Of a stretch of DNA of 64,000 nt, positions 1 through 8,820 are shown in pieces. The notes below the pieces were generated by a model, which saw only the letters and a list, made by a program, of their open reading frames with translations, was not told where the DNA came from and did not search any database. Position numbers and translations under genes: made by a program. Within the stretch, counting starts at the first letter, position 1, and every line of letters begins with the position of its first letter. This stretch comes from Mycoplasmatota bacterium (GTDB lineage: Bacteria > Bacillota_I > Bacilli_A > Haloplasmatales > Haloplasmataceae), in assembly GCA_018394295.1 (NCBI GenBank), contig CP074573.1, positions 1,054,001-1,118,000 of the forward strand. Reading direction: 5' to 3'.

Positions 1-222
1 ATATTAATTGCTGAAAATAAAGTAAAAGAATTTATTAGTGCTAATGGATATGAAATAACTGAGATTCAGACTAAACAAAAAGAGATTAAAGTTAAAGGGA
101 TACATCTGGGAGCTTTAATTAAAGCGTTTGTTATCGATTCTGAAGGTTTAGAACATGAAATAATATTAAATTATAATCCTTTAAAAAATAAAACAAAAGT
201 TATTAGTGATAAACTATTATAA
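1..222 (+). CDS. C-terminal fragment of an unrecognised protein (cut by window edge)
   Basis: An open frame enters from the left edge in frame 1 and ends at TAA 220-222, giving 73 residues with no start codon in the window. The fragment is rich in Lys, Ile and Glu and contains the stretch EIQTKQKEIKVKGIHLGALI. I see no recognisable motif and no membrane segment. It is followed by the shared hairpin at 279-314. The family cannot be called from this piece. Confidence 0.5.
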   Translation: MLIAENKVKEFISANGYEITEIQTKQKEIKVKGIHLGALIKAFVIDSEGLEHEIILNYNPLKNKTKVISDKLL

Positions 223-278
223 AATTTAATTTGATTAAATTGTACATATTTGAATTATGATTAAATCAATGATCAAAA

Positions 279-314
279 AAAAGCCGGATACAGTAAATTC
301 AGTATCCGGCTTTT
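279..314. terminator. Bidirectional terminator hairpin
   Basis: A perfect 13-bp inverted repeat (279-291 and 302-314, core AGCCGGATAC) encloses a 10-nt loop. It is flanked by A on the left and T on the right. It lies between two convergent genes and can terminate both. Confidence 0.85.
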
Positions 315-328
315 AAATAATATATTTT

Positions 329-1210
329 TTAATAAATTCCTTTAGCGTTTTTCAGTAAATTCCTAACATGTGTAAGATATTGAGTCATGTTTTTATCATC
401 ATTCGTTGGATAAGTAAATGTGAAGTAGTTAGAGACATCTTTTGATAAACTACGGAATAGATCACAGGCTTTAAATACTGAATCCCATATATTGTCATAA
501 TTACTATCAGAATAAGTACCTTGATATAAATCCCAATATGATTTAGGAAGATATTTCTTAAAGTATTTCCCCATTTTTCCTGTTGATACCTTATAGTCAT
601 GGTTTATGCCAACCCACCAAGAAACCATTTCATCTAACATTTCTCTCACAACACATTCATACATTTTCTTAACATAAGGTAATTCTTCACGCCATATTCC
701 CTTAGCTACATTTTGCATACACCACCAAAAATTATTACAGTTTCGCATAAATTGTGGCTCTGTAGGTTTATTTACCCAATAATCAACATCTGTAGCTTTA
801 GGAATCTTTGGTAAGCAGTTATCCTTATCTAAAAGTGGTATCGTTAAAGAATCATTTGTATATCCCTCTAACATGGATTCCTTGGTTTCAATATGAAGGT
901 CAATTCTATTCCCATCTTTAAAAAGCATTAAATACCCATAGGAACGATCAAAATCCATCTCCATTCCACAAATTTGATCTAATTTATCAGGTTCCTGTAT
1001 CATAAGTAGTTCACCAAAAACATTAATCCATTTTTCATCTTTCAAAAAAGAGGATGTTTCTTTTACCACATATACAATATCATAATCCTGAAAAATATCT
1101 TTTGGTATATTCGGATTAGTTCTTGAACCATTCATATAGACTGCCCGAATACGTTCATCATCTTTTGCAATACCTAATATTAAATCAAACATTTCTTTTT
1201 CACTTCTCAC
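329..1210 (-). CDS. Aminoglycoside 6-nucleotidyltransferase (ANT(6)/AadK-like)
   Basis: This 293-residue protein should transfer AMP from ATP to streptomycin-type aminoglycosides in the cytoplasm. The N-terminal nucleotidyltransferase signature is clear: NGSRTNP near residue 26, followed by QDYDIVYVV with the metal-binding Asp pair. The length matches chromosomal AadK and AadE enzymes (about 284-302 aa). Translation starts at GTG 1210 behind GAGGTG five bases upstream. The gene is monocistronic and ends against the terminator at 279-314. Nothing mobile flanks it, so it looks like a resident chromosomal gene. The family assignment is secure; the exact drug range is inference. Confidence 0.88.
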   Translation of the reverse strand: MRSEKEMFDLILGIAKDDERIRAVYMNGSRTNPNIPKDIFQDYDIVYVVKETSSFLKDEKWINVFGELLMIQEPDKLDQICGMEMDFDRSYGYLMLFKDGNRIDLHIETKESMLEGYTNDSLTIPLLDKDNCLPKIPKATDVDYWVNKPTEPQFMRNCNNFWWCMQNVAKGIWREELPYVKKMYECVVREMLDEMVSWWVGINHDYKVSTGKMGKYFKKYLPKSYWDLYQGTYSDSNYDNIWDSVFKACDLFRSLSKDVSNYFTFTYPTNDDKNMTQYLTHVRNLLKNAKGIY

Positions 1211-1378
1211 TTTATCACCTCGTATTATTTGAATGCAGTTAAACTGACATTTTTATTCCACATAAGTATATCATGAATCATATAAGGTATAAAGGATGTA
1301 TAATAAAAAAAAATGTGTATAGATATATTATATTTAAGATGTTATAATAACTAGAATGCTTTAGAGGAGTAGTATAGA

Positions 1379-2017
1379 ATGAAGAAAACATTAAGAAAAG
1401 TAATTTATTATTGTACTGGATCAATCATCCTATCTTTTGGAATTACATTATCAATTTTATCTGAATTAGGTGCAGGTGCATTTGATGCATTAAATAGTAA
1501 TTCATCGAAATTATTAAACACTTCAATGGGGAATGCGATGTATTTATCTATTTTTATTGTGTATATTATTACGATGCTCTTAAAACCAAAAAAAATCTAT
1601 GTGATAGGTATGTTACTTACATCACTAATTGGAGTTGGAATCAATATTTGGGCACAAATATTACCAGATGTTGATTATAGTATGTGGGTGAGGGTACTAT
1701 TTTTTTGTGGTTCACTTATCTTTTTACCACTGGGTGTAACTTTTATCATTAGATCGAAGTTGCCATTAGGACCCATGGATAACCTATTATTAATTTTAGT
1801 AGAAAAAACAAATTGGTCAGTTGCGGTAATTAAAACACTAATTGAAGGTTCTTATGCCGTAATCGCATTAATATTTGGGATTTGTGCTAATATTGGAATG
1901 GGGGCAGTTTCTATCGGAACAATCATTATCACATTAACTGTTGGCCCTGTAATTGAGTTCTTTATGAAATTCATTAAAGATATAGAAAATGTAAATATAG
2001 ATGATAAAAGGGTTTAA
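1379..2017 (+). CDS. YczE/YyaS-type integral membrane protein
   Basis: This 212-residue protein has about five hydrophobic segments. The pattern is that of B. subtilis YczE (215 aa): an N-terminal SIILSFGITLSILSELGAG segment, a central LPLGPMDN loop and a C-terminal GPVIEFFMKF. YczE-type proteins are membrane proteins of uncertain biochemical role; in B. subtilis yczE lies beside the surfactin operon and affects secondary-metabolite production. The start ATG follows GAGGAG. A TATAAT at 1343-1348 may be its -10 element. No secondary-metabolite genes are nearby. Confidence 0.75.
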   Translation: MKKTLRKVIYYCTGSIILSFGITLSILSELGAGAFDALNSNSSKLLNTSMGNAMYLSIFIVYIITMLLKPKKIYVIGMLLTSLIGVGINIWAQILPDVDYSMWVRVLFFCGSLIFLPLGVTFIIRSKLPLGPMDNLLLILVEKTNWSVAVIKTLIEGSYAVIALIFGICANIGMGAVSIGTIIITLTVGPVIEFFMKFIKDIENVNIDDKRV

Positions 2018-2067
2018 TTCATGATATTATATAGGTAATTATATTGATAAGATTTGAGGTGTATATC

Positions 2068-3576
2068 ATGAGTATTCACAATGTCTTAACCACAAAAGAG
2101 ATGAAAATATTAGATGTTGATACCTGTTATAAAAAGGGGATTTCTTCTTTAGAGTTAATGGAAGATGCAGGTGAAAAAATCTATGAATGTTTTTTAGACG
2201 AGTGTAAACTAGATAAGAAACAAGCTAATATCACGATTATTTCTGGACTGGGTAATAATGGTGGTGATAGTTTAGTTGTTGGGCGTTACTTAATCGAGAA
2301 TGATTATAATGTTGATGTAGTGATTGTTGGAGATATGAAGTATTTATCTAGTGAAACAAAAACAAATTTGGAACGACTTATTTCCTTAAAAGTAAATATT
2401 TTCAATTTAAACCACCCCTCATCTATAAAACCATTTGAAGATATAATCAGTAAAACGAATGTTATTATAGAGGGGTTATTTGGTATAGGATTAAATAGGG
2501 GAATTGAAGGAATTACTTATCAAGCAATTGAGAAGATTAATGCTATTGACGCCTATGTATTTAGTATTGATATTCCTTCTGGAATTAATGGAAATAATGG
2601 GAATGTTGAAAACATTGCGGTAAAAGCTGATTTTACTGGAATTGTACAAAATTATAAGTTAGGGAATTTACTAAATGATGCCCTAGATTATCATGGAAAA
2701 AGTAAAGTATTAGATGTCGGTATTTTACAAGATAAAATTACTTCTAACAGATATTTACAAACCGATATCCCACAATTAGGTAAACGAAAACACAATACCC
2801 ATAAATATCATTATGGTCATGTATTAACAATTGGTGGAGGTCTTGGGATGACTGGGGCTCCTTTAATGTGTGCTTATGCAGCACTTAGAATAGGCTCTGG
2901 TTTATCATCAGTTGCGATTCATGAAAATTATATTAACTATTTAAATAATATCTATCCTGAAATAATGATTAAACCTTATGTAAATGAAGAATCAATAGTC
3001 AATATGTTAGATAAGAAAAAAGTGATCGCGTTTGGGCCTGGGTTAGGTAGAAGTGATAATCGTTATATTAATATCTTAAATCAATTATTAGAGACTGAAA
3101 TTCCACTTGTAATAGATGCTGATGGAATATATTATTTAAAAGGATTATTAGAAAAACTTAATCATCAACAAGTCATTATTACTCCTCATCTTGGAGAAAT
3201 GGCTATGCTTCTTGGAAAAGAGACCTCTTATATTAAAGAAAATCCAATAGAGGCTGTAAACCTATTAACTAATAAGTATAGGTTAACTGTTGTTTTAAAA
3301 GGTCCTTGTACAATCATTGCTAATCAAGATGAAATGTTTTTCAGTCATATAGGTAATCCAGGGATGGCTACAGCAGGAAGTGGAGATGTATTAACAGGTA
3401 TTATATCAAGTCTTGTTGGACAGGGAATGGATTCTTTAAATGCTTGTCGATTAGGCGTTCACATACATTCATCTGCTGGAAATTATGCGAAAGATGAATT
3501 TGGAGAATATGCGATGGTCGCAACAGATATTATTAAAAATGTTCCAAAAGTATTAAAAGAATTGGTAGATAGATAA
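2068..3576 (+). CDS. nnr: Bifunctional NAD(P)H-hydrate epimerase / ADP-dependent dehydratase
   Basis: The protein repairs hydrated NADH/NADPH (NADHX/NADPHX) in the cytoplasm. It has two domains. The N-terminal YjeF_N epimerase domain (about residues 1-215) carries SGLGNNGGDSLVVGRYL and FGIGLNRGI. The C-terminal ribokinase-like dehydratase domain (about 230-500) carries TPHLGEMAMLLG and NPGMATAGSGDVLTG with the catalytic Asp. At 502 aa it is full length for the fused form. I place the start at ATG 2068, behind GAGGTG, rather than at TTG 2044, which has no ribosome-binding site. It follows the YczE-like gene by 50 bases and may share its transcript. Confidence 0.93.
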   Translation: MSIHNVLTTKEMKILDVDTCYKKGISSLELMEDAGEKIYECFLDECKLDKKQANITIISGLGNNGGDSLVVGRYLIENDYNVDVVIVGDMKYLSSETKTNLERLISLKVNIFNLNHPSSIKPFEDIISKTNVIIEGLFGIGLNRGIEGITYQAIEKINAIDAYVFSIDIPSGINGNNGNVENIAVKADFTGIVQNYKLGNLLNDALDYHGKSKVLDVGILQDKITSNRYLQTDIPQLGKRKHNTHKYHYGHVLTIGGGLGMTGAPLMCAYAALRIGSGLSSVAIHENYINYLNNIYPEIMIKPYVNEESIVNMLDKKKVIAFGPGLGRSDNRYINILNQLLETEIPLVIDADGIYYLKGLLEKLNHQQVIITPHLGEMAMLLGKETSYIKENPIEAVNLLTNKYRLTVVLKGPCTIIANQDEMFFSHIGNPGMATAGSGDVLTGIISSLVGQGMDSLNACRLGVHIHSSAGNYAKDEFGEYAMVATDIIKNVPKVLKELVDR

Positions 3577-3626
3577 ATTTTATTAATGGAGTGAGTTTGT
3601 TATAAGAATTTATTAGGAGGGAAAAG

Positions 3627-4547
3627 ATGAAAATATGTGGTATAGGGAGTACAAAACTTGCATATAAACTATATGCAAATAGTGATAATAAAAATACAAT
3701 TGTCATTGATACATGTCTCGGTTCATGTAGTGCTGAATGGTGGCATATTGCACAAAAACTAAGTAATGACTATCGTGTACTTGTGTATGATAGAGCGGGT
3801 TATGGTAAAAGTAGTAAGTCAAAATTAAAGAGGACACCAAAAAATATTGCTTTAGAATTGAATAAATTAATTGAACATCTAAATATTAACAGTAATATTA
3901 TTTTGATAGGTCATTCTCAAGGTGGTATAAATTTAATTCAGTATGCTCTAGATTATAAAGAAAAGATAAAAGCCTTAGTTTTGTTAGATCCTGCAACGCC
4001 ATTTGATGATGAATTTAAATTAAAATTGAGTAAAGAAGAGTATTGTAGCAGTGGAGTTGATAAAACCTCAAGTCATAAGTTAGGTCTAGTTTTAACATCA
4101 TTAGGTCTAGGGTTTTTATTTAAACCGTTGCTTAAAAAATCTCCACCTTTTTATTATCATAATTATAGTAAAGAAGCGAGTCAATATTTATTAAAGTCAT
4201 TAACTAAGAGAAAAACTTATCAAACAGCGTTAAAAGAATATTTCTTCACACATCATGATAATTCAACTGAAGAAATCGTAGAAGCAATCAAGTCTAGTTC
4301 TTTAGAGAGTATTCATGTTAAATTAATAACCCATTCAAGTAGTTTTTATATTAAAGAATTAAATCAATTTGCCTATTTAGATGAAATAACAGCTACAAAA
4401 GTAGAAAATGTATGGCAAGAGATTATGAAAAGGTATATAGGTTTATCAAAAAATTGTGAATATATTGAAGCATCGAATAGTGGTCATTTTATTCATTTAA
4501 CTGATTTAGATTTAGTAATAAAAACGATTAAAAGCATTGAATCTTGA
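3627..4547 (+). CDS. Alpha/beta-hydrolase fold protein
   Basis: A 306-residue alpha/beta hydrolase of unknown substrate. The nucleophile elbow GHSQGG places the catalytic Ser at residue 97. YDRAGYGKSS (about 54-63) is the usual cap-side motif, and SGHFIHLTD near the C-terminus supplies the expected catalytic His. There is no signal peptide, so it is probably cytoplasmic. The start ATG follows AGGAGGG closely. A strong hairpin at 4614-4662 ends the unit. The fold is certain; esterase, lipase or peptidase activity cannot be told apart from sequence. Confidence 0.82.
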   Translation: MKICGIGSTKLAYKLYANSDNKNTIVIDTCLGSCSAEWWHIAQKLSNDYRVLVYDRAGYGKSSKSKLKRTPKNIALELNKLIEHLNINSNIILIGHSQGGINLIQYALDYKEKIKALVLLDPATPFDDEFKLKLSKEEYCSSGVDKTSSHKLGLVLTSLGLGFLFKPLLKKSPPFYYHNYSKEASQYLLKSLTKRKTYQTALKEYFFTHHDNSTEEIVEAIKSSSLESIHVKLITHSSSFYIKELNQFAYLDEITATKVENVWQEIMKRYIGLSKNCEYIEASNSGHFIHLTDLDLVIKTIKSIES

Positions 4548-4613
4548 AAGAAATGTTTATGATATTAAATATATTAAGGAAATACTAAGGTAAAGTTTAA
4601 ATAAGGGATAAAA

Positions 4614-4662
4614 AAAATCTATTTAATACACATTATTTAATAATGTCTATTAAATAGATTTT
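4614..4662. terminator. Bidirectional terminator hairpin
   Basis: A 14-bp inverted repeat (4614-4627 with 4649-4662, AAAATCTATTTAAT) encloses a second nested stem (CATTA/TAATG). A and T runs lie on both sides. It separates the hydrolase gene (+) from the convergent tRNA gene (-). Confidence 0.8.
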
Positions 4663-4672
4663 ATTGTTTTAA

Positions 4673-4749
4673 TGGCGGGACGTAAGGGACTCGAACCCCT
4701 AACCGACGGCTTAGAAGGCCGTTGCGCTATCCAGTTGTGCTAACGCCCC
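4673..4749 (-). tRNA. tRNA-Arg (anticodon UCU)
   Basis: The reverse complement folds as a complete cloverleaf. The acceptor stem GGGGCGT pairs with ACGTCCC (one G-U), followed by discriminator G and an encoded CCA. The anticodon stem ACGGC/GCCGT holds loop CTTCTAA with anticodon TCT. The T-arm loop GTTCGAGTC is canonical. UCU reads AGA, a very common Arg codon in this AT-rich sequence. It is the only tRNA I found in the window. Confidence 0.96.
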
Positions 4750-4764
4750 GTATTGACAAAAATT

Positions 4765-4793
4765 ATTGTACTATAAATTACGACTAAAAGCAA
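4765..4793 (-). promoter_or_regulatory. Probable promoter of tRNA-Arg
   Basis: On the minus strand, TTGCTT (4788-4793) and TACAAT (4765-4770) are separated by exactly 17 bases. The -10 lies about 15 bases before the tRNA 5' end, as expected for a tRNA promoter. The stretch from here to 5033 holds no gene. Confidence 0.5.
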
Positions 4794-5033
4794 TATCTTT
4801 TTTATATTTTTTTCATACTTCTTTAGGTTTATGCAAATTTTTTAAAATTAATAATGATATATTTGGATAAATTAATTAAAAAAGAAAAAATAAATTTTTA
4901 TATTTTTCTATTTAGTTTTAATATTCTTTTTATTTAGGTCCTTTTTTAACTTTTTTTGTCTAATACCTCATGAAAATAATAAAATTGAATAATAATAATG
5001 ATGGTAAAATCTGTAAATGAGGAGTATTTCTTT

Positions 5034-5951
5034 ATGGAAAGACTGATACTTTTTCCAAAAAATGAATTCAAATATTATAATGAAGGGAAAAAATGTTTTA
5101 AAAATCATCATTATGAAAAAGCGATATTTTTATTTGAAAAAGCAATGAAATTGAAATATCTTAAAAAAGATTGCATAAAATACGTGATTGATTGTCATAT
5201 TGAGTTACATCAATTCGAAGAGGTATATAAGATGATTGAAAATGAATTTATTGATAAAAATGTAGAAGAAACTTATTTAATTAAAAAATATTTATACACA
5301 ATGGTTTTAGAAGAACAATATATTGAGGTAAATGAGTTGATTAAAATTTATAAGGAAAATAAAGATTTTTCAGTTGATTTTAAATCTTATTTAGATGAAT
5401 TACAGATATTAGTAGAAGAAAAACTAAGTCATCAAAATGGGTTTATGATGAAATTCTTTAAAAGCGATGATTTTGAAGATCACATACAAATTATTTTAAA
5501 TTTAGAAAAATTAAATGTTTCTAAATATGAAATTGAAATTAATCAATTTTTAAATAATCCACAAATTGATTCGTTTGTGAAGTTTATTTTTTTAAAATAT
5601 CTAATAACTAATAATATAAAAGATGAATTGAATTATACGAACCATTATGGAAAACAGTTTTTAATCACAAAAGAAAACTTTATTGATGTTTTAAATGATA
5701 ATAGATATATTGAACCAATTGATATTGTTTTAAAGAATGAAAAAATAAATCAACTATTTGAAAAAGCATATATTAGAAATATTTGGTTAGACTTTTGTAT
5801 TAAATATTATCCTCAATTAATAGATGATTTAAACCTAGCGAGTGCTGTTTTGCATACGTTGTTGCTTAAAACAATTAGCCTATCTTTTAATACGGAAGAT
5901 ATAAGTAAATTATATCAAATTGAACTAAAGCGATTATTTTATTATTTTTAG
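5034..5951 (+). CDS. TPR-type helical repeat protein (ysoA-position gene)
   Basis: A 305-residue, Lys/Asn-rich, soluble, all-helical protein. Residues about 12-45 form a clear tetratricopeptide unit (NEGKKCFKNHHYEKAIFLFE), followed by a second weaker one; the rest is helical without a motif I know. I choose ATG 5034 because GAGGAG lies nine bases upstream; the in-frame ATG at 4998 has none. In B. subtilis the gene immediately before tig is ysoA, also a TPR protein, so position and fold agree. Sequence similarity to YsoA is not verified. The function is unknown and a scaffold role is only a family-level expectation. Confidence 0.7.
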   Translation: MERLILFPKNEFKYYNEGKKCFKNHHYEKAIFLFEKAMKLKYLKKDCIKYVIDCHIELHQFEEVYKMIENEFIDKNVEETYLIKKYLYTMVLEEQYIEVNELIKIYKENKDFSVDFKSYLDELQILVEEKLSHQNGFMMKFFKSDDFEDHIQIILNLEKLNVSKYEIEINQFLNNPQIDSFVKFIFLKYLITNNIKDELNYTNHYGKQFLITKENFIDVLNDNRYIEPIDIVLKNEKINQLFEKAYIRNIWLDFCIKYYPQLIDDLNLASAVLHTLLLKTISLSFNTEDISKLYQIELKRLFYYF

Positions 5952-5961
5952 TATGAAATAT

Positions 5962-5989
5962 TTTACAAAATCAAGTTTTATGTTATAAT
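5962..5989 (+). promoter_or_regulatory. Probable sigma-A promoter of tig
   Basis: TTTACA (5962-5967) and a perfect TATAAT (5984-5989) are separated by 16 bases, 37 bases before the tig start. Confidence 0.5.
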
Positions 5990-6025
5990 AATACATTGTA
6001 TGAATATAAATTTGGAGGTTAACAA

Positions 6026-7315
6026 ATGACTGTAAAAGTTGAAAAAATTGAAGAAAATAAAGTGAAACTGACCGTAACAGTTGAAGCAGAAGCATTTAAT
6101 GAGGCATTAGATGTAGCTTTTAAAAAAGTTGTGAAAGAAGTTAGTGTTCCTGGTTTTCGAAAAGGAAAAATACCAAGAAACCTATTTGAAAAAAAATTCG
6201 GTGTTGAATCTTTATATGAAGAAGCAATTAACCATATAATCCCTAAGGTATATCCTGATGCTGTTTTAGAATCTAAAATAGAACCAGTTGCTCAACCAAA
6301 TATCGATGTTGATTTTGAAACTATTGGAAAAGATCAACCATTTACTTTTTATGCAACTGTAACGGTTAAACCTGAAGTTAAATTAGGGGATTACAAAGGT
6401 ATTGAAGTAAAAGAACTTTCTACTGAAGTTACAGATGAAGATGTTGATGCTGAAATTAAAAAATTATTAGATCAACACGCAGAACTTGTTGTAAAAGAAA
6501 GTGAAGCAGAAAATCTTGATACTGTTGTGATTGATTATGAAGGAATTAAAGATGGTGTTGCTTTCGAAGGTGGAACTGCTCAAAATCATTCACTTAAATT
6601 AGGATCAAATAGTTTTATCCCTGGTTTTGAAGAACAATTAATCGGTATTAAAGCGGGTGAAAGTAAAACGATTAATGTTACTTTCCCTGAGGAATATCAT
6701 TCAGAAGATTTAAAAGGTCAAGAAGTACAATTTAATGTAACTTGTCATGAAGTAAAAACACTTGAAGTACCTGCTTTCGATGAAGATTTTGTTAAAGAAT
6801 TAAATCGTGAAAATATTAATACTGTTGATGAATTAAAAGAAGATGTAAAAAATACCTTAACGAATAAAAAGGAAACAGAAGCGAAAAATCATATCGTTGA
6901 TACTGTTGTAGATACAGCCGCAAATAATGCTGAAATTAATGTTCCTGATGAAATGATTAAAGCTGAAACAGATAGAATGATGCATGATGCTACAAAACGA
7001 TTAGAACAACAAGGTATCAATTTAGATTTATATTTACAATATACAGGTGGTACAAAAGAAGGTTTACAAGAACAATTTAAGGGTGAAGCAACAAAACAAA
7101 TCCGTTATAATTTAACGCTTGAAAAAATTGCAGAAGTTGAAAACATTGAAGTAACTGCAGAAGAATTAGATGAAGAATTTGAAAAAATGGCAAAAGCTTA
7201 TAATATGCCAATTGATCAAATTAAAGCAGCTTTCCCTGATACAACAGATTTAGAAGATAATATTAAAATTCGTAAAGCCGTTGACTTTTTAGTAGAAAAT
7301 ACTTCAAGAATATAG
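6026..7315 (+). CDS. tig: Trigger factor, ribosome-associated chaperone and prolyl isomerase
   Basis: This 429-residue protein docks at the ribosome exit tunnel and binds nascent chains. The N-terminal ribosome-binding domain contains the signature VPGFRKGKIPRNLFEKKFG (about residues 40-58). The middle FKBP-type domain (about 150-245) carries GSNSFIPGFEEQLIGIKAGE. The C-terminal half is the long helical chaperone arm. The length is normal for the family. GGAGG sits seven bases before ATG. It heads the tig-clpX-lon-engB block conserved in Bacillus. Confidence 0.97.
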   Translation: MTVKVEKIEENKVKLTVTVEAEAFNEALDVAFKKVVKEVSVPGFRKGKIPRNLFEKKFGVESLYEEAINHIIPKVYPDAVLESKIEPVAQPNIDVDFETIGKDQPFTFYATVTVKPEVKLGDYKGIEVKELSTEVTDEDVDAEIKKLLDQHAELVVKESEAENLDTVVIDYEGIKDGVAFEGGTAQNHSLKLGSNSFIPGFEEQLIGIKAGESKTINVTFPEEYHSEDLKGQEVQFNVTCHEVKTLEVPAFDEDFVKELNRENINTVDELKEDVKNTLTNKKETEAKNHIVDTVVDTAANNAEINVPDEMIKAETDRMMHDATKRLEQQGINLDLYLQYTGGTKEGLQEQFKGEATKQIRYNLTLEKIAEVENIEVTAEELDEEFEKMAKAYNMPIDQIKAAFPDTTDLEDNIKIRKAVDFLVENTSRI

Positions 7316-7319
7316 TAGT

Positions 7320-7360
7320 AAGGTACCTAATGTCTCTTTTAAAGAAGGCATTGGTACCTT
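7320..7360. terminator. Hairpin after tig
   Basis: AAGGTACC-TAATG (7320-7332) pairs with CATTGGTACCTT (7349-7360). It begins five bases after the tig stop and is followed by TTTATTT. It should end or attenuate the tig transcript. The right arm is also the start of the tandem repeat at 7349-7412, so an alternative pairing with the second copy is possible. Confidence 0.65.
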
Positions 7361-7412
7361 TATTTAACCTAATGAGCTACCATTGGTACCTTTATTTAAC
7401 CTAAGAAGCTAC
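7349..7412 (+). repeat. Two tandem 32-bp repeats downstream of tig
   Basis: Two adjacent copies (7349-7380 and 7381-7412) begin CATTGGTACC and end AGCTAC, differing at about one or two positions. Each carries one terminator arm (GGTACCTTTATTT). The duplication therefore offers two alternative right arms for the hairpin whose left arm is at 7320-7332. Confidence 0.8.
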
Positions 7413-7457
7413 TATCTTTATCAGAGTAACAGAGTATTTACATAGAGAGGTGTTATA

Positions 7458-8735
7458 ATGAGTAAAATGAATGAAGAAATAATGTGTTCATTTTGTGGAC
7501 GTTCAACTCATGAAGTGAATCGTATCATTTATGGTGAAGATGTTTATATATGTGACCAATGTGTTTATATGTGCGCAGATATGTTGAAGAAAGAAAAAAT
7601 AGAAGACATATATGGAATTAGTGAAGAAGTTATTGATAAAGAAAAGATATTAAAACCAAAACAAATTTATGATATTTTAAATGATTATGTCATTGGTCAA
7701 GATAAGGTGAAGAAAGTTTTAGCTGTTGCTGTATATAATCACTATAAAAGATTACTAGAAAATGAAGATGATGATACCGATGTAGAAATTGAAAAAAGCA
7801 ATGTTATTCTGATTGGTAAAACAGGAAGTGGAAAAACACTTCTAGCGCAAACATTAGCGAGAATTTTAGATGTTCCCTTCGCAATCAGCGATGCAACGAG
7901 TTTAACAGAAGCAGGTTATGTTGGAGAAGACGTAGAAAATATTTTATTGCGATTAATACAAGCAGCTGATTATGATATTGATAAAGCTGAAAAGGGAATT
8001 ATTTTTATTGATGAGTTAGATAAAATCGCTAGAAAATCGGAAAATCCATCGATTACTCGAGATGTAAGTGGTGAAGGTGTGCAACAAGCACTACTTAAAA
8101 TTTTAGAAGGAACAATCGCAAATGTTCCACCACAAGGCGGAAGAAAACATCCAAATCAGGAGTTTATTCAGTTTGATACTAAAAATGTTTTATTTATTTG
8201 TGGTGGTGCTTTTGATGGTATTGAAGATATTGTTAAGAGACGTTTAGGAAAGAAAGTCATTGGTTTTAATTCTAATCAAATAAAAAATATTGCTGATGAG
8301 AATGAAATATATCAAAAAATAGAACATGAAGATTTACATAAATTTGGACTTATTCCAGAGGTTGTTGGTCGTTTACCAGTTTTAGGTGTTTTAAATCCAT
8401 TAAGTGAAGAAGATTTAATACGAATATTAAGAGAACCTAAAAATGCGATTATTAAACAATATGAAAAGTTATTTAATTATGAAAATGTTAAATTAGTTTT
8501 TGAAGAAGAAGCTTTACAAATTATCGCAAAAGAAGCAATTAAACGTAAAACAGGTGCACGTGGCTTAAGAAGTATTATTGAAAATATCATGAATGCGATT
8601 ATGTTTGAATTACCTTCAAAAGAAAATATAAAAACATGTATTATTACCAAAGAAGTCATCCAAAATAATGAAGAGCCTAAATACGTTTATAATGAAACAA
8701 TCTCTGAAGTTAAAAAAGTTAAAAAAACAAGCTAG
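7458..8735 (+). CDS. clpX: ClpX, ATP-dependent unfoldase subunit of ClpXP
   Basis: A 425-residue AAA+ unfoldase that feeds proteins to the ClpP peptidase. The N-terminal zinc domain has Cys10, Cys13, Cys32 and Cys35. The AAA+ core has Walker A GKTGSGKT, Walker B IFIDELDK, the GYVGED pore loop and an IGF loop (KKVIGFNSN) for ClpP docking. The length is normal. The start ATG follows GAGAGGTG. It lies between tig and lon as in Bacillus. ClpP is not in the window. Confidence 0.97.
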   Translation: MSKMNEEIMCSFCGRSTHEVNRIIYGEDVYICDQCVYMCADMLKKEKIEDIYGISEEVIDKEKILKPKQIYDILNDYVIGQDKVKKVLAVAVYNHYKRLLENEDDDTDVEIEKSNVILIGKTGSGKTLLAQTLARILDVPFAISDATSLTEAGYVGEDVENILLRLIQAADYDIDKAEKGIIFIDELDKIARKSENPSITRDVSGEGVQQALLKILEGTIANVPPQGGRKHPNQEFIQFDTKNVLFICGGAFDGIEDIVKRRLGKKVIGFNSNQIKNIADENEIYQKIEHEDLHKFGLIPEVVGRLPVLGVLNPLSEEDLIRILREPKNAIIKQYEKLFNYENVKLVFEEEALQIIAKEAIKRKTGARGLRSIIENIMNAIMFELPSKENIKTCIITKEVIQNNEEPKYVYNETISEVKKVKKTS

Positions 8736-8748
8736 ATAGGTATATATC

Positions 8749-8777
8749 TTGCAAAAAGACAGAAATTAGAGTATAAA
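8749..8777 (+). promoter_or_regulatory. Probable sigma-A promoter of lon
   Basis: TTGCAA (8749-8754), a 17-base spacer and TATAAA (8772-8777) lie between clpX and lon, suggesting lon has its own start. I see no clear CtsR or CIRCE operator beside it. Confidence 0.45.
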
Positions 8778-8820
8778 ATAGTTATAAACCCAAAAAATCT
8801 TTTGTTGGAGGGGAATACAA

